The notes under the pieces: generated by a model
What the model was told of the DNA's origin: nothing
The model's input: only the letters and a program-made list of their open reading frames with translations
The model's database searches: none
Shown: positions 1-9,906 of the stretch, in pieces
Layout of the letters: each line of letters begins with the position of its first letter
How positions within the stretch are numbered: position 1 is the stretch's first letter
NCBI GenBank assembly: GCA_027604005.1
Contig: JADGJT010000305.1
Location: 7,961 to 28,474, forward strand
Source of the DNA: Dinochytrium kinnereticum
Taxonomy: Eukaryota > Chytridiomycota > Chytridiomycetes > Chytridiales > Chytridiaceae
Reading direction: 5' to 3'
DNA: 20,514 bases
Position numbers and translations under genes: made by a program

Positions 1-381
1 TACCAGATAGTGTATTCGTGTTTGTTGTTGTTTGTTTGTTTGTTTTTTGGAAGAAAGAAAGAAATAGTGTTGGCTCTCATTGAATGCCTTTTTTTTGCTT
101 TTTGTTTTTCTTTGTTGTTGTTCGGTTATTGGGGATGGTATGGGTTCTAAGAAATATCATTAATGATTTGAACGAAACGTCATCCTTTATATGATATCGC
201 ATCCTTCTTCTTTGGTGCCAAATTGTGGAGGCTTTTCTAAAAGTGTTTGGTGGAAATATATATTTAACCTTCTGAAAAAATATTTTTAATTATAAGTTAC
301 ATACAGTTAAGGCTATATTATCTTTTTAAATATTTTTTACTTCAAATGCAACTACTGATCCTCATTAAGTAAACTAAAGAA

Positions 382-3300
382 TCAACACTTTGCCTTAAGC
401 TGGGCTTCAAGCTTTGCAATCGCGTCGTCCTTATCTTTGAGGAGCCGTTGAAGCTCCTCAACTTTCTTACCCTCATCCACCGCAGCTATTGAGTACCCAC
501 TTGCGTTATTGGTTGACCGGTCTGCTGCTCCTTGTGAGGATCCAGTGTTCATGAAGGTGTCGTTATTGTTGCCTCTTCCCGCCATTATTTCAATTATTTT
601 CGGGACACTGTGGTAAGAGCCTGGTTAGCGGGGGGAAGGGGGGGATGGGATTGTTGAGAAGGGAAAAGTCTTACAATAATACTACAGCTACACCCGTCTG
701 GGTCAAAATCACGACCAAGGCTTCCATCACAAAGATCACATCTAAACACGGTGGAGACGGGTAAGTGAACTAAATGCATGGTGACCTTTCTTTTACCTGG
801 ATCTTTTACGGCAAAGTTTGCGATTGCATTCAGGACGATACCTATGACGACCCAGTTGTAGATGGCTGAAATGTGAAGAGAATTCGTTGGCTTTTAATTA
901 CATGGTGGTTTTTTGTGAACGAACCTATGGCGATCCATTTTGACTCGTTGAAGGCGCTCGGAGTGTTCCGAACGCGGTACGTTAGGAAAACACCGTAAGC
1001 TAGTGTTGCTACCATTGCTGCGAGGCAAACAAAATTCTAGGGAATGCAAGGTTAGTCACCGAAGTAAAATAGTTGTTGGTTCAGTGAGGAATGATATGCT
1101 CTCATCCCATTTAAAAATCCCAAATTCAGGAAGAATGACATAGCAACTCGAAAATATCCATCAGAATCCAACCGCACCAAAAGAAGATTTAACAAAATAT
1201 GTAATAGCACAGAAGAAACCTACATAGTCACCAAAATTGCAATGTGGCGTCTGATAGAAATGGGTAATGGTCCCGTTCTTTGCAACATTCGCAACAGAAT
1301 CAATCGCCAGGAAGGGCCGTTGACTAGGAATGACGGTCCACACGACTAGTATGGCCACCCAAACTGATATTATTCCGATAAAGTATATGAGCATCATGCC
1401 GTCATTCAACTTTTGGACCTTGTTGCGTTTGTTGACAAAGATAACGGAGATACGATAGGTCTGTTTTGGGGGGGGAGGTAAGAAGCTAAGTTAGGTTGTT
1501 TTTTTTATGGTGAATAGCATTCATTGGATGTATGCTCGTAGAGGGCTCGCCAGGGAAAACAGAGATTCCGGCTTCGAGTCTTTTTTACTTGTGTGCAGAT
1601 GAGGGCATTATCACCTTCACTAGGAGGGCACCGAAGACCACAGCGAAGCCCAGATATTTAAGCCACCCGAAAATCACGCATGAGCTGTCAGACTAGAATT
1701 TTGTTAGCGTTTGAAAGGCGCTGGGCAATGTATGATAATAAAGTTGAGATTAAGCTTACCATCGGGTAAATAGAGAAGAGGTAAACACCAACGTAGGAGA
1801 TATTGGCACCCAAAAGAATTCTTGAAAAAAAGGAGGTAAGATTCGAAAAACCAATAAAAAAGTTCCCAAATACTCACAGAGCCAAAAAGTTTGGTGATGA
1901 AGCCACAAAGATCTTCATCTTCGCATACATAAGCATGTAAATATACAAGGCAACCGTGAAAAGCGAGCAAGCCGCCACAATCCCATCAAAAGCAAATCTC
2001 ATAGCCTTTTTTGCCTGAAATTGAACCACAGGAGTAACAGGAGTGGGGGGTGGCTCCGACTTCCCCCCTAAGAACAATAACGGCTCTCGTGGATCAAGCG
2101 TGATGGAGTTGTTGAGCCTCCACCATTTTCCAACGGAGACGGCTTGGACAACTTGTCGATTTCTAGAAACGTTGGCGTATTTGTAGGTGAGAATGTCTTG
2201 GGACATTTGGAGGTCGCCGCCTGCGTCGACTGTCATTGGAAATCCGTGAAGGTCTATTAAGCCGAGAGGATTAATGAGTTCGGATATGTTGTTATTAGTC
2301 AGGGAGAGAAGTTGGCGGTTGTTGATGCCATCTGCTGTTATGCGGCCTGTTTTGATGTACTGTAGAACATTAAAAGGCATAGTTGGGTTATTATCTTTGA
2401 TATGCGGCATTCCCTCGTACGTGATCAAAAATCCCGACAAGCATCTTTCCGCACTTTGCTGTATTGTGCATGTAATCTGTTGGCCTGGACACCATGTAGC
2501 CGGTGCTTAGAGCGAAGATAGACAGAAAGCCTTCGAGGTATCCCAGCTTTTCCCCAGTGCACATATTTCCGGCAACTGCAGTCAAAACGGATTGGTTATT
2601 GATAACCTTGAATCGTGAAATACCCATTGTAGGGTTCGAGGGTAGGAGCGAGCACGGGAAAATAGATAGTTGAGAATGTTAAAACATATTTGTTTTTGTG
2701 GTTTGTCTCGTTCGATTATTAACAGAATTTAAGAGGTTATACGTAACAGGATGACGGTGATTTCAAGAGAAAGAGAAAAAGAAAAAGAAAGTCTACTCAC
2801 CCATGGGTGTATGACTTTCTGTATAGTTTCAGCGATAGCTAGCTGCGTGTCATTAGGGCAATTTGTAACAAAATTCATTCCCGCCGTAGTAGCATTATGC
2901 GGCATGTAAAAGGAGCCATTAAAAAAGGTCTTGGTTACCCCTGGCCAAACGGGTGCCTCATTCGAAACAAACAAATCCTCCCACCACCTCCTCATTTCAA
3001 CCGCCTCAAGATTAGATCTATCCGGGAGCAACCTTGTGTCATCGAACAACGGTGTTTGAACCTGCCACACTCCAGTGATGTTTCGAAGAAGAGTTTGGCC
3101 AGCGGCTGAGGCGAACATGGCCTCTGTCCAGCCTGTTGTGGTGATTAACCAATGGGATCCATCAAGCATGTTGTTTTGGAAGGCCGATTGCAAGATTGTT
3201 ACTGCGGTGGATTGGCCCATTATTATGAGGATGGTTTGGACTTGACCTTCTTTGAAGGATTGGAGGTCTTCACGGAAATCGGTACGGGATGAATCGTAGA

Positions 3301-4514
3301 TTACCACGAGGCTGATGGTGATGTTGTAGAGTGGTGCATTGAGTTGGAGGAGTTGGGTCATGCCGTTTCCGAACTGGAGGGTTTGTTTTTGGTTTTTGGT
3401 TTTTTGATAGCGAAAGTTACTTTTTTTTTTCTTTTCTAAACTGGTATGGCTTACCTCGTCGGAAGAAGAAAAAATCCCAATAGTTGTCTTATTGAAAGAC
3501 TTTGCGAGGGCGAGCATCCCTTTAGCCTGCACTTCTCTCTACTATCAGAACAAAAATGAAAGCTTTTTCCAAAAGACAGAGAAGACTGCATCTTGATACT
3601 CACACGACGCCGTTGATTGAGTTCTAAATGTCGTTGGGTAGTCAATTTTATTGGAAAGCTGAGGGGATGTTGCAAGGTTTGCGCAGTGTAGAACGCTGTG
3701 AAAATTGGTAAGAAAGGGGTGGAAGGGTTTGGCGGGTTAATCGTACTTGCTAACGGCAGCTGCAACAGCCATTGTAACCTATTTATTCAATAAAACAAGC
3801 ATGAGAATTACGACGAAGGACAAAAGAAAAAGATAAAAGTATCTACAGGCGACGGAAGGGAATCAATATCAACTAACAGTGTTCCTTGAGTTGCTTTCTC
3901 CGATGATTGCAGCGACCCTATCTTGATTTACAAGCTGCAAAGCCCCAGTCAGTGAGACACCCCTATCATTCCTTGAGTTGACTGGAACAAGCTCAATCCT
4001 CGTGTCAGGAAGGATGCTGGATTCAATATGGGTTAACCGTCCGTATATCGGTTAGGGGTTATAATTACTTTGGATCGTTGTTAGTCCTATTTATGTACCA
4101 AAGGAGAGCGTTGTAAGTCGCCCCTGAGTTTAGGGTTTGAACGGAGCTAGCGAGGAAGCCTTGCTCGTCATTTGGGTTGTAAGGAACCGCGAATGGCATG
4201 AGATATCCAATCTGTTTGGTGATAGGACATGTTTCTTGTGAGCAGTTGGTCGAAGATCTGAATGCATAGTCTCCCAGACTAATCGATAGCAAGTTTTTTT
4301 ATTCCTTGCATTGAAGTCATCACGTCACGTCCCCAACCGCGATAATGCAATCGAACAAACCAAAACAAGACAGATATTTAAGGAAGCATTCGTTGACCAA
4401 CCCTACCTTAATAACATTCCTCTTCTGTGGCAACGGCTGCCCCACTACACTACCGGCCGCCAAAATCAACATACCAACAGCCCTCCACCACCTGATACCA
4501 CCAAGTGAACCCAT
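382..4514 (-). CDS. Class C (GABA-B-like) G-protein-coupled receptor, about 15 exons
   Basis: A surface receptor predicted to bind a small ligand in a bilobed ectodomain and signal through G proteins. Exons in transcript order: 4514-4407, 4211-4069, 4016-3878, 3778-3747, 3695-3604, 3531-3455, 3373-2801, 2606-1878, 1820-1760, 1692-1615, 1460-1224, 1036-925, 865-797, 741-675, 607-382. Exon 1 encodes a signal peptide (WWRAVGMLILAAGSVVG) and, with exon 2, the first beta strand VIK/IGYLMPF. The ectodomain shows AAIIGES, LATSPQLSNK and YPTTFRT, typical of the periplasmic-binding fold, plus many N-x-S/T sites. Seven hydrophobic segments follow, spread over exons 8-14. Class C hallmarks are a Cys before TM3 (SDSSC), a Cys in loop 2 (PHCNF), RNTPSAFNES after TM5 and FVPK after TM7. 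The tail (EELQRLLKDKDDAIAKLEAQ) predicts a coiled coil, as in GABA-B dimers. Exon 8 contains an unresolved frame change (see findings). The AAG acceptor of exon 6 is non-consensus. The class is firm; the ligand is unknown. Confidence 0.88.
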
Positions 4515-5386
4515 GCCGTTCTTTATGGAGAGTTATTATGCACTCAAAACCTCGCTTTCTCTTTCAGAGACCAGCCTTGAATAGTAATGACGGAAAGAGA
4601 AAGGTGTAGAAAACGATGAGTATCTACAACTACGAAAACAACCAATGGACGATAAGATTTTCTTACAGAAAGAGGCATATGTCCCCGCTGAGAGTGTCAT
4701 TTGTTGAGGGAGAGCCAATAGTTTCAGGGAAACGAGGGATTGACGCGATCGTCTTTTAAGTGCTGGACTGTGAGAGTTGGGATTAACGCTACTTTTCAAG
4801 ACAGAGTTGGACTACTTTGGGCAAGGTTTAAATCCGGTGTTGGAAAGGTCATGTTGCGGATTTCAGTACGCTGATGTCTAAAGATGTTATTGAGCAGGTC
4901 TTCTCATCATCCAGTAAACCAGCATTTCTTCCCCTTTGAAAACAGTCTTCGAGCTTGATTGCTTGAAATAATGGCGGTGTTCTTGGTCTTCCAAATAAAT
5001 GAACTACTCCACACTGTGATAACCCTAACCCTATTAAAACTTCACAGACAATGACCGATGCCTTTCGTGCTGAATGAAAAAAGTGTTGGTACCTCACTGC
5101 AAGACTTTGAACATAAGGCTTCGACCAACATGGAATAGGAATTGAGTGCAAACTTGATTCTGTAATGTTTATTTGCTAACAGCTTCGCAGGAGTGGACCT
5201 AGCCCTACCTACGCAGCCAACATTTATATGCTTATTAGAGGTAGATGGTGGTGTTCTATCGGGAAACATGTTCAATATATCTAAACACTTCTCCAAAGCT
5301 CGTCTCTCTCCCCCCTTCGACTTATGCTAAAACTCAAACGGAGGCAACGCGTCCAAGCATCAATCATAAACCTTTCCAACCAGCTC
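4515..5386. other. Intergenic region between GPCR start and HIT gene end
   Basis: This stretch holds the presumed GPCR promoter and the 3' flank of the HIT gene. ORFs of up to about 100 codons exist on both strands (for example minus 4849-5151), but none shows a recognisable motif, codon regularity or compatible splice sites. A minus-strand AATAAA at 5168-5173 could serve the HIT transcript, although it lies about 215 bases past the stop. A short telomere-like tract (two CCCTAA units) sits at 5020-5036. Confidence 0.5.
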
Positions 5387-6326
5387 TCACACGAATTCCC
5401 ACCTCCAAGTCCTAGAATCATCCCTGTCTCTCGCATCTTGAAGACTCTGCACAAGCGTCTCAACGCTCACAAACCACCGCATTACACGAGGAAAAATCGA
5501 CTTTACCCGTCGCTTCGCGGGCATATCAGAAGGGTACTTTACCGCCCTGGGATTTTTTCAATTAAGGATACGAGCGGAACAGAAAAGCCTACCTGACCCA
5601 ATTATGAAAGGGTAAACCGATGGCGTGGAGATGAAGATGGGGAACGGAGGTGAACGGTGGGACATGGAAGCCTACTCTCATCATTGGGTGCAAAGATTCC
5701 ACGTCTTGTGATGCTGCGGGAGGTTGGAATCTCGGGTCTTGGGAGAGAAGCTGAACACCGATTTCTCGCATCCGATTCAAGAGGGGGATATCGTGATGTG
5801 TGAGGTTCAGGACGTTATCTAGCAAAGTCGATCAGCTAAATGCTTCAACAACACGAAAGAACTGACCAACATGCTTCACAGGGACAACCAACAAATGTAC
5901 CCTCGCGCTCGGATTTATATCCTTAAAGGCCACAACCTCTTCGTCCCTGTACACCACCCTTGCAGATGTGGAACTCCCGTCTGCAATCTCACAAAAAACA
6001 CATCCACTCACAACCCCTTTCGAAGCTCCAACCCCCATCTCCTCAATTTCAATCTTCTCCCTAACCACCTCCAGCCGAGTGATCTCACACCCAAGGTAGT
6101 CTTTCACCCAGTTGGTTGGGATCAAGGGAACGTTGATGCAAACGAGGTCCCAGAGAACAGCGTATTCGGTGGAAGGAGGGAGTGCGAAAGGGATGAAGGA
6201 CAATATAGGAAGGATGAGGACGGCGAGGAGAGCAAGGGTGATTGGGAGGAAGTGGGTTGTGATGTAGCTGAACGGAGAAGATAGCCTTGGCAACATTACT
6301 TTGTCAAAAAAAATAAAATATGCCAT
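5387..6326 (-). CDS. HIT-family (HINT3-like) nucleotide-binding protein with N-terminal membrane segment
   Basis: Histidine-triad proteins are nucleotide hydrolases or transferases acting on phosphoramidates and related nucleotide conjugates. Exons are 6326-5867, 5818-5593 and 5546-5387, joined in frame (281 codons plus stop). Introns are 48 and 46 bp, with donors GTCAGT and GTAGGC. Residues 109-112 form CVFC (C-x2-C), followed by AFKDINPSARVHLLVVPVKH. Exon 2 carries GFHVPPFTSVPHLHLHAIG, the histidine triad at about residues 214-218, in the HINT3-like form. The C-terminal exon is basic and ends WRWEFV. The first 100 residues are unusual for the family: a strongly hydrophobic stretch at about 27-50 suggests a signal anchor, then a linker with VKDYLGCEITRLEVV. 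The first Met (6326) or Met11 would keep the anchor, whereas Met97, just before the HIT domain, would give an ordinary soluble protein. The family is certain; the start is less so. Confidence 0.88.
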
Positions 6327-7024
6327 AGTCTAACTAGGGAGCATTCCATCAAACCTTCACCCGCATTGGAGAGTTGGTTCGCCCAGAGGTATTCAAGAGA
6401 GCGTCATTGCCATCCCTCGACTCCAGTGATCTTTGATGGTGTCGCTTTTCAAATTTGGGAGCAGGACGTTCTTTTTCTATCCCAAACATGAGCAGAACTT
6501 GCTGTCCCCCGCGCCATGTATCCCATCGATAGGCGTTAATGTTCATGCAGCTCTCATTGCCTTTTGGCACTCTGTTCATTCAGCAACTGGCCGTTGGATA
6601 CGCCGAGTTCTACAGGTTGCTTGAACTGGAGCGATTTCAAGGAGCCGAAGCAACGATCCGGAAATCAATTGCTGCCAGCAGGACCACACGCTGATCTTTC
6701 CTTATGCAAATGGCACGTGGCCTATTCTCATGCACAGAAAAGGAGTCACATCAAAGAGAACTGGCTCTACTCAAAATGTGGTCGAACGGTATGCGTTTTA
6801 TTATTTGAAACCAAGATAAAAACAAAAGTCAAAAAGAAAAAACACAAAGAGAAACGAGGTCAAGTATCTGTCAGTCGGGGTTATGTTGGGGGATACGGGT
6901 TGATCGCTGCTTGAAATGCGGGGGTTTCAGGCCTCGGTCTTTTGCTTGTTAACCTACGGTTAAGGTCAGATGGAATCAGACAATGGCAAAAGTAGAAGAC
7001 GTGAAGACAAAGCGAAAGGAAAAG
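6327..7024. other. Intergenic region between HIT gene start and DUF885 gene end
   Basis: About 0.7 kb holding the presumed HIT promoter and the DUF885 3' flank. A minus-strand AATAAA at 6797-6802 lies in an A/T-rich stretch downstream of the DUF885 stop. Several short ORFs compete: minus 6349-6579 (76 codons, ATG start), plus 6436-6624 (ATG start) and the plus-strand ORF listed separately at 6539-6694. None has a recognised motif, and they overlap in different frames and strands, so at most one can be real. Confidence 0.45.
6539..6694 (+). CDS. Possible small ORF (51 codons), unrecognised
   Basis: An ATG-initiated frame on the plus strand, shorter than 60 codons. It encodes a mostly helical-looking peptide: a hydrophobic start (MFMQLSLPFGTLFIQQ), then an amphipathic stretch with AEFYRLLELERFQGAEATI, ending SRTTR. 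The composition looks more protein-like than the competing frames. A stop codon lies just upstream, although GATAG before GCGTTAATG could act as a splice acceptor joining an earlier exon. No family is recognised. It would be divergent from the HIT gene. It may be chance. Confidence 0.2.
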   Translation: MFMQLSLPFGTLFIQQLAVGYAEFYRLLELERFQGAEATIRKSIAASRTTR

Positions 7025-9200
7025 TCATCTCACCCAAGCCATAACAGCCTCATCCAAAGCCTCAAGCGGCATGCTGCCATCATTCACCAAAACACTGTGG
7101 AACTCCTTCACGTTAAACTTATCGCCCAACAAACCCTCCGCCCTCTTCCTCAGCTCCTTCATCTTAATCTCCCCAATCTTATAAGACAACGCTTGTCCAG
7201 GGATAACGCAGTACCTCCTAACCTCAGTCAAGAGCTCATCCCTAGGCAAGCTCAAATACTGAGCCATGAAATCAACCCCCTTCTCAATGCTCCACCCTTG
7301 AGCGTGAAGACCAGAGTCGACAACGAGTCGGCATGCACGTTGCATCTCGCACTCGAGTCGACCAAAGTAATCAAAGGGGTTGGAGTAGAAGCCCATCTCC
7401 TCGCCCAGGTACTCACAGTACAGTCCGTAACCCTCGGCGTAGGCAGTCTCCATGATGAACTTGCGAATAACGTGCTGGTTCTCGTTCTCAAAGGCGATTG
7501 AGAGTTGGTAGTGGTGGCCGGGCATGGCTGGTAAATGAAGAGTGGTTTGGATTAGAATCTAGGATGAGTGGGAAGAGGGGTTTGCTTACCTTCGTGAAGA
7601 CAGATGGCGACAGCAACGTGCTTGGGCTTAATCTTGTGGAGACGCATGTTCGCCATGAACGTACCAGCCCTAATGAAATAGTTAACAACAAGTCCGTGTT
7701 AGTACGATAATCATGAGTGTTCACTGCTCTAGGAAAATCAAAGCACGAACACGAACAAAAACGAAAATCAGAACGTACTTCTCTGGAGTGCCAGGAGCGT
7801 AGAAAGCCAAAGGAGCCTGCTGCTCCATGTAAGCTGGCATCCCCTCAATCTTGCACTTAAACTTGGGGAACTTCTCAAAGTACTCCTTCATCTTCTCCTC
7901 AGCCTTCTCCATGATCTCCATGTAGTAAGGCAACACACCCTCCTCATTGTCGAAGAACAGTTGGGGGAACTTCTCCTTATCATTGATGGCGGCTTGGAAC
8001 TCCTTTAAGGTTCCCTCAAACCCACAATCAGTCTTGGCCTTTTCCATGAGCTTGGCGATGCGCTCCACTTCTTTCAGACCGAGGGCGTGGATCTCGTCAG
8101 CCTTGTAACGAACGGTGGTGTTTTGGAAAATGTAGGTCTCGTAGGCCTGGTTAAAGTGATTATGCAGTCCATGTTAGTGATTCAAAGGCAGTGCTAAGAA
8201 AAGGGAAATCGCAACAACCGTGACGAGTTGAAAAGTAAAAACAAGGATCAAACAGGGATCGCCAACTGACCTCCTTGTACCCAGCCAAACCAAAGATACC
8301 AGGGAACTCCCTAGCATGGGGCAAGTACTCCTCCTTCAAGAATTTACCCATCTTCGCAAAGCTAGGCAGGACAAACTCCTTGATGCTCGCGACCATAAAC
8401 TTTTCATCCCCAACGACCTTCTTCGCCGCCTCACTCTTACTCATCGAGCTCTTGAGAGCAAACTCATCCAAGTCCTCCTGTCCCTCACCCGAAGACGAAA
8501 CGCACTTTTTGATCAAAAGCTCAACCGAGTCAATGGGGAGCGTGACTTTACGTGCGATACCATGACGGAAGTTGTCAATGATGTCGTCGAATCGCGCAGG
8601 GAGTTTGGACAGACGGGTCTTGTAGTTTTGAAAATCTTCGGGGGTCTCGGCGGGTTGGTACATGGTGAAGGACATCTCGAGGTGCATCAGGTTGCCACCC
8701 ATATGGCTGAGAGGAGTGCAAAGAAGTCGTCAGGTCAGCATCGAAAACGAAAGGAGGTTTGAGAAAGGAAGAAGGAGGGAAAACCATTCACTCACTTCTC
8801 CCCAAGCTCCAACGCATATCCAACCTCACCGGGAACACCACTCTGCTCCAAAACCCCCTCCAAAGCGTACCTCAAAAACCTCAAATCAGCAGCATCATTC
8901 CCCACCAACTCAGAGTGCTCCTCCCCAAATGCATTCACCTCAGCCAACAGATCATTCAACTTTGCGACAAGGTCAACCTGGAATGACTTGGAGACTTGGA
9001 AGATTTCATCCTCGAGGACGCCGCGGATTCCAAAGATGGGTGCGTAGACTGCATGGGATCAATCATCAGCGGTGCAACGCGGGGATCGGGGGGGGGGGTT
9101 TCGAACGGGTTGCATTTGACTTACGCGGGTCTGTGACGAGGAGCAGGTCGACGGCCTTGTCGTTGAGGGCCTTGATCTGAGCGGTGGTGGAGACAGTCAT
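7025..9200 (-). CDS. DUF885 family protein, putative zinc metallohydrolase
   Basis: Member of the DUF885 family, thought to be zincin-like hydrolases or peptidases; the substrate is not established. Exons are 9200-9125, 9048-8796, 8706-8271, 8146-7779, 7669-7590 and 7527-7025. All joins keep frame, giving 571 codons, a normal length for the family. The start MTVSTTAQIKAL lacks a signal peptide or membrane segment, so the protein is probably cytosolic. Hallmarks are ADEIHALGLKEVERI in exon 4, then HEAMPGHHYQ at residues 403-412 (HE-x2-PGHH, split by intron 5 after the Glu), and AEGYGLYCEYLG, whose Glu at about 436 is the likely third metal ligand. Donors are GTAAGT, GTGAGT, GTCAGT, GTACGT and GTAAGC. 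The predicted active-site residues are all present, so the protein is likely functional. Neighbouring genes give no clue to the pathway. Confidence 0.92.
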
Positions 9201-9906
9201 GGTTTGGAGGTGCTTTGCAGGTTGATGTGGGTGTCCGTTCGTTCACTTTATACCATCCGATACCCGACAGGGTGGTACGCCAACATCCTCGTGGGCAGCT
9301 CTGCAAAATCCTCCGTTTCCACCAACCAGAACTCTTGATTTGGATTAAACGTGGATCCGCCTTTTCTTTACACCATGGGTTATTAAATGCGTGGTTTACG
9401 ATGCCATCGCATGGCTTCAGTTTCCCTTGGCGTCTTTGACCATTGGACGTGGGTGCCGTCTTCCCGTTAGATACTTCCACCAAAAAAAAGAGAAAAAGAT
9501 AAGAACCGCTCGTCAACATTCAAAAATATTGGCATTGAGACATAGCGTTCAAACTGATCGTGGAGGAAGATGAATTTGGAGATAACGATTCCCCAGGAGG
9601 GAAAAAAGAGACAGCTCCTCCAAAATACAGTACTCTCCAGCTTTGGGATACTCTATCGTGGGCTCCTATGGCTGAGACTGGGCTGAGACATGGCCTTAGA
9701 CGTTGCATGAGGGATATGACTCTGTCTCGCCCTATTAGCCACAGAGGATTCCCGTCCAGCAATACCCTTGCAAAAGCATCAGATATCTTGCCGTCACGAC
9801 CAAATCCCTCAAACAGCTCTCTCATTGGAGGCCGTTCATCGCGTGCAGGACGCCCAACCATGCAAAGCGTGAAGTGAGAGGATAATGCAGAGTGTTTCTG
9901 TTAAAG
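9201..9906. other. Intergenic region upstream of the DUF885 gene
   Basis: About 0.7 kb containing the presumed DUF885 promoter and the 3' flank of the PacC-like gene. An open frame on each strand spans roughly 9520-9877 and is listed separately. I see no recognisable domain, tRNA or repeat here. Confidence 0.5.
9520..9861 (-). CDS. Hypothetical ORF (113 codons), unrecognised
   Basis: An ATG-initiated minus-strand frame beginning MVGRPARDERPPMRELFEGF, with a helical-looking first half and a Ser-rich end. The opposite strand is also open over nearly the same bases (9560-9877, hydrophilic, with EEDEFGDND near its start) but has no early ATG. I recognise neither product. The minus frame is preferred only because it starts with ATG and ends cleanly. 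Either may be chance, or a fragment of a decayed gene. Confidence 0.2.
   Translation of the reverse strand: MVGRPARDERPPMRELFEGFGRDGKISDAFARVLLDGNPLWLIGRDRVISLMQRLRPCLSPVSAIGAHDRVSQSWRVLYFGGAVSFFPPGESLSPNSSSSTISLNAMSQCQYF

Noticed and set aside
1039..1223. Extra GPCR exon reading CYVILPEFGIFKWDE
   Set aside because: No usable donor follows it, and splicing 1224 directly to 1036 gives an in-frame join with normal class C spacing.
4824..4842. GGTTTAAATCC resembling a tRNA T-loop
   Set aside because: The five-base stem does not pair and there is no cloverleaf upstream.
5020..5036. Telomere-like CCCTAA units
   Set aside because: Only two complete units; too short to call an interstitial telomere.
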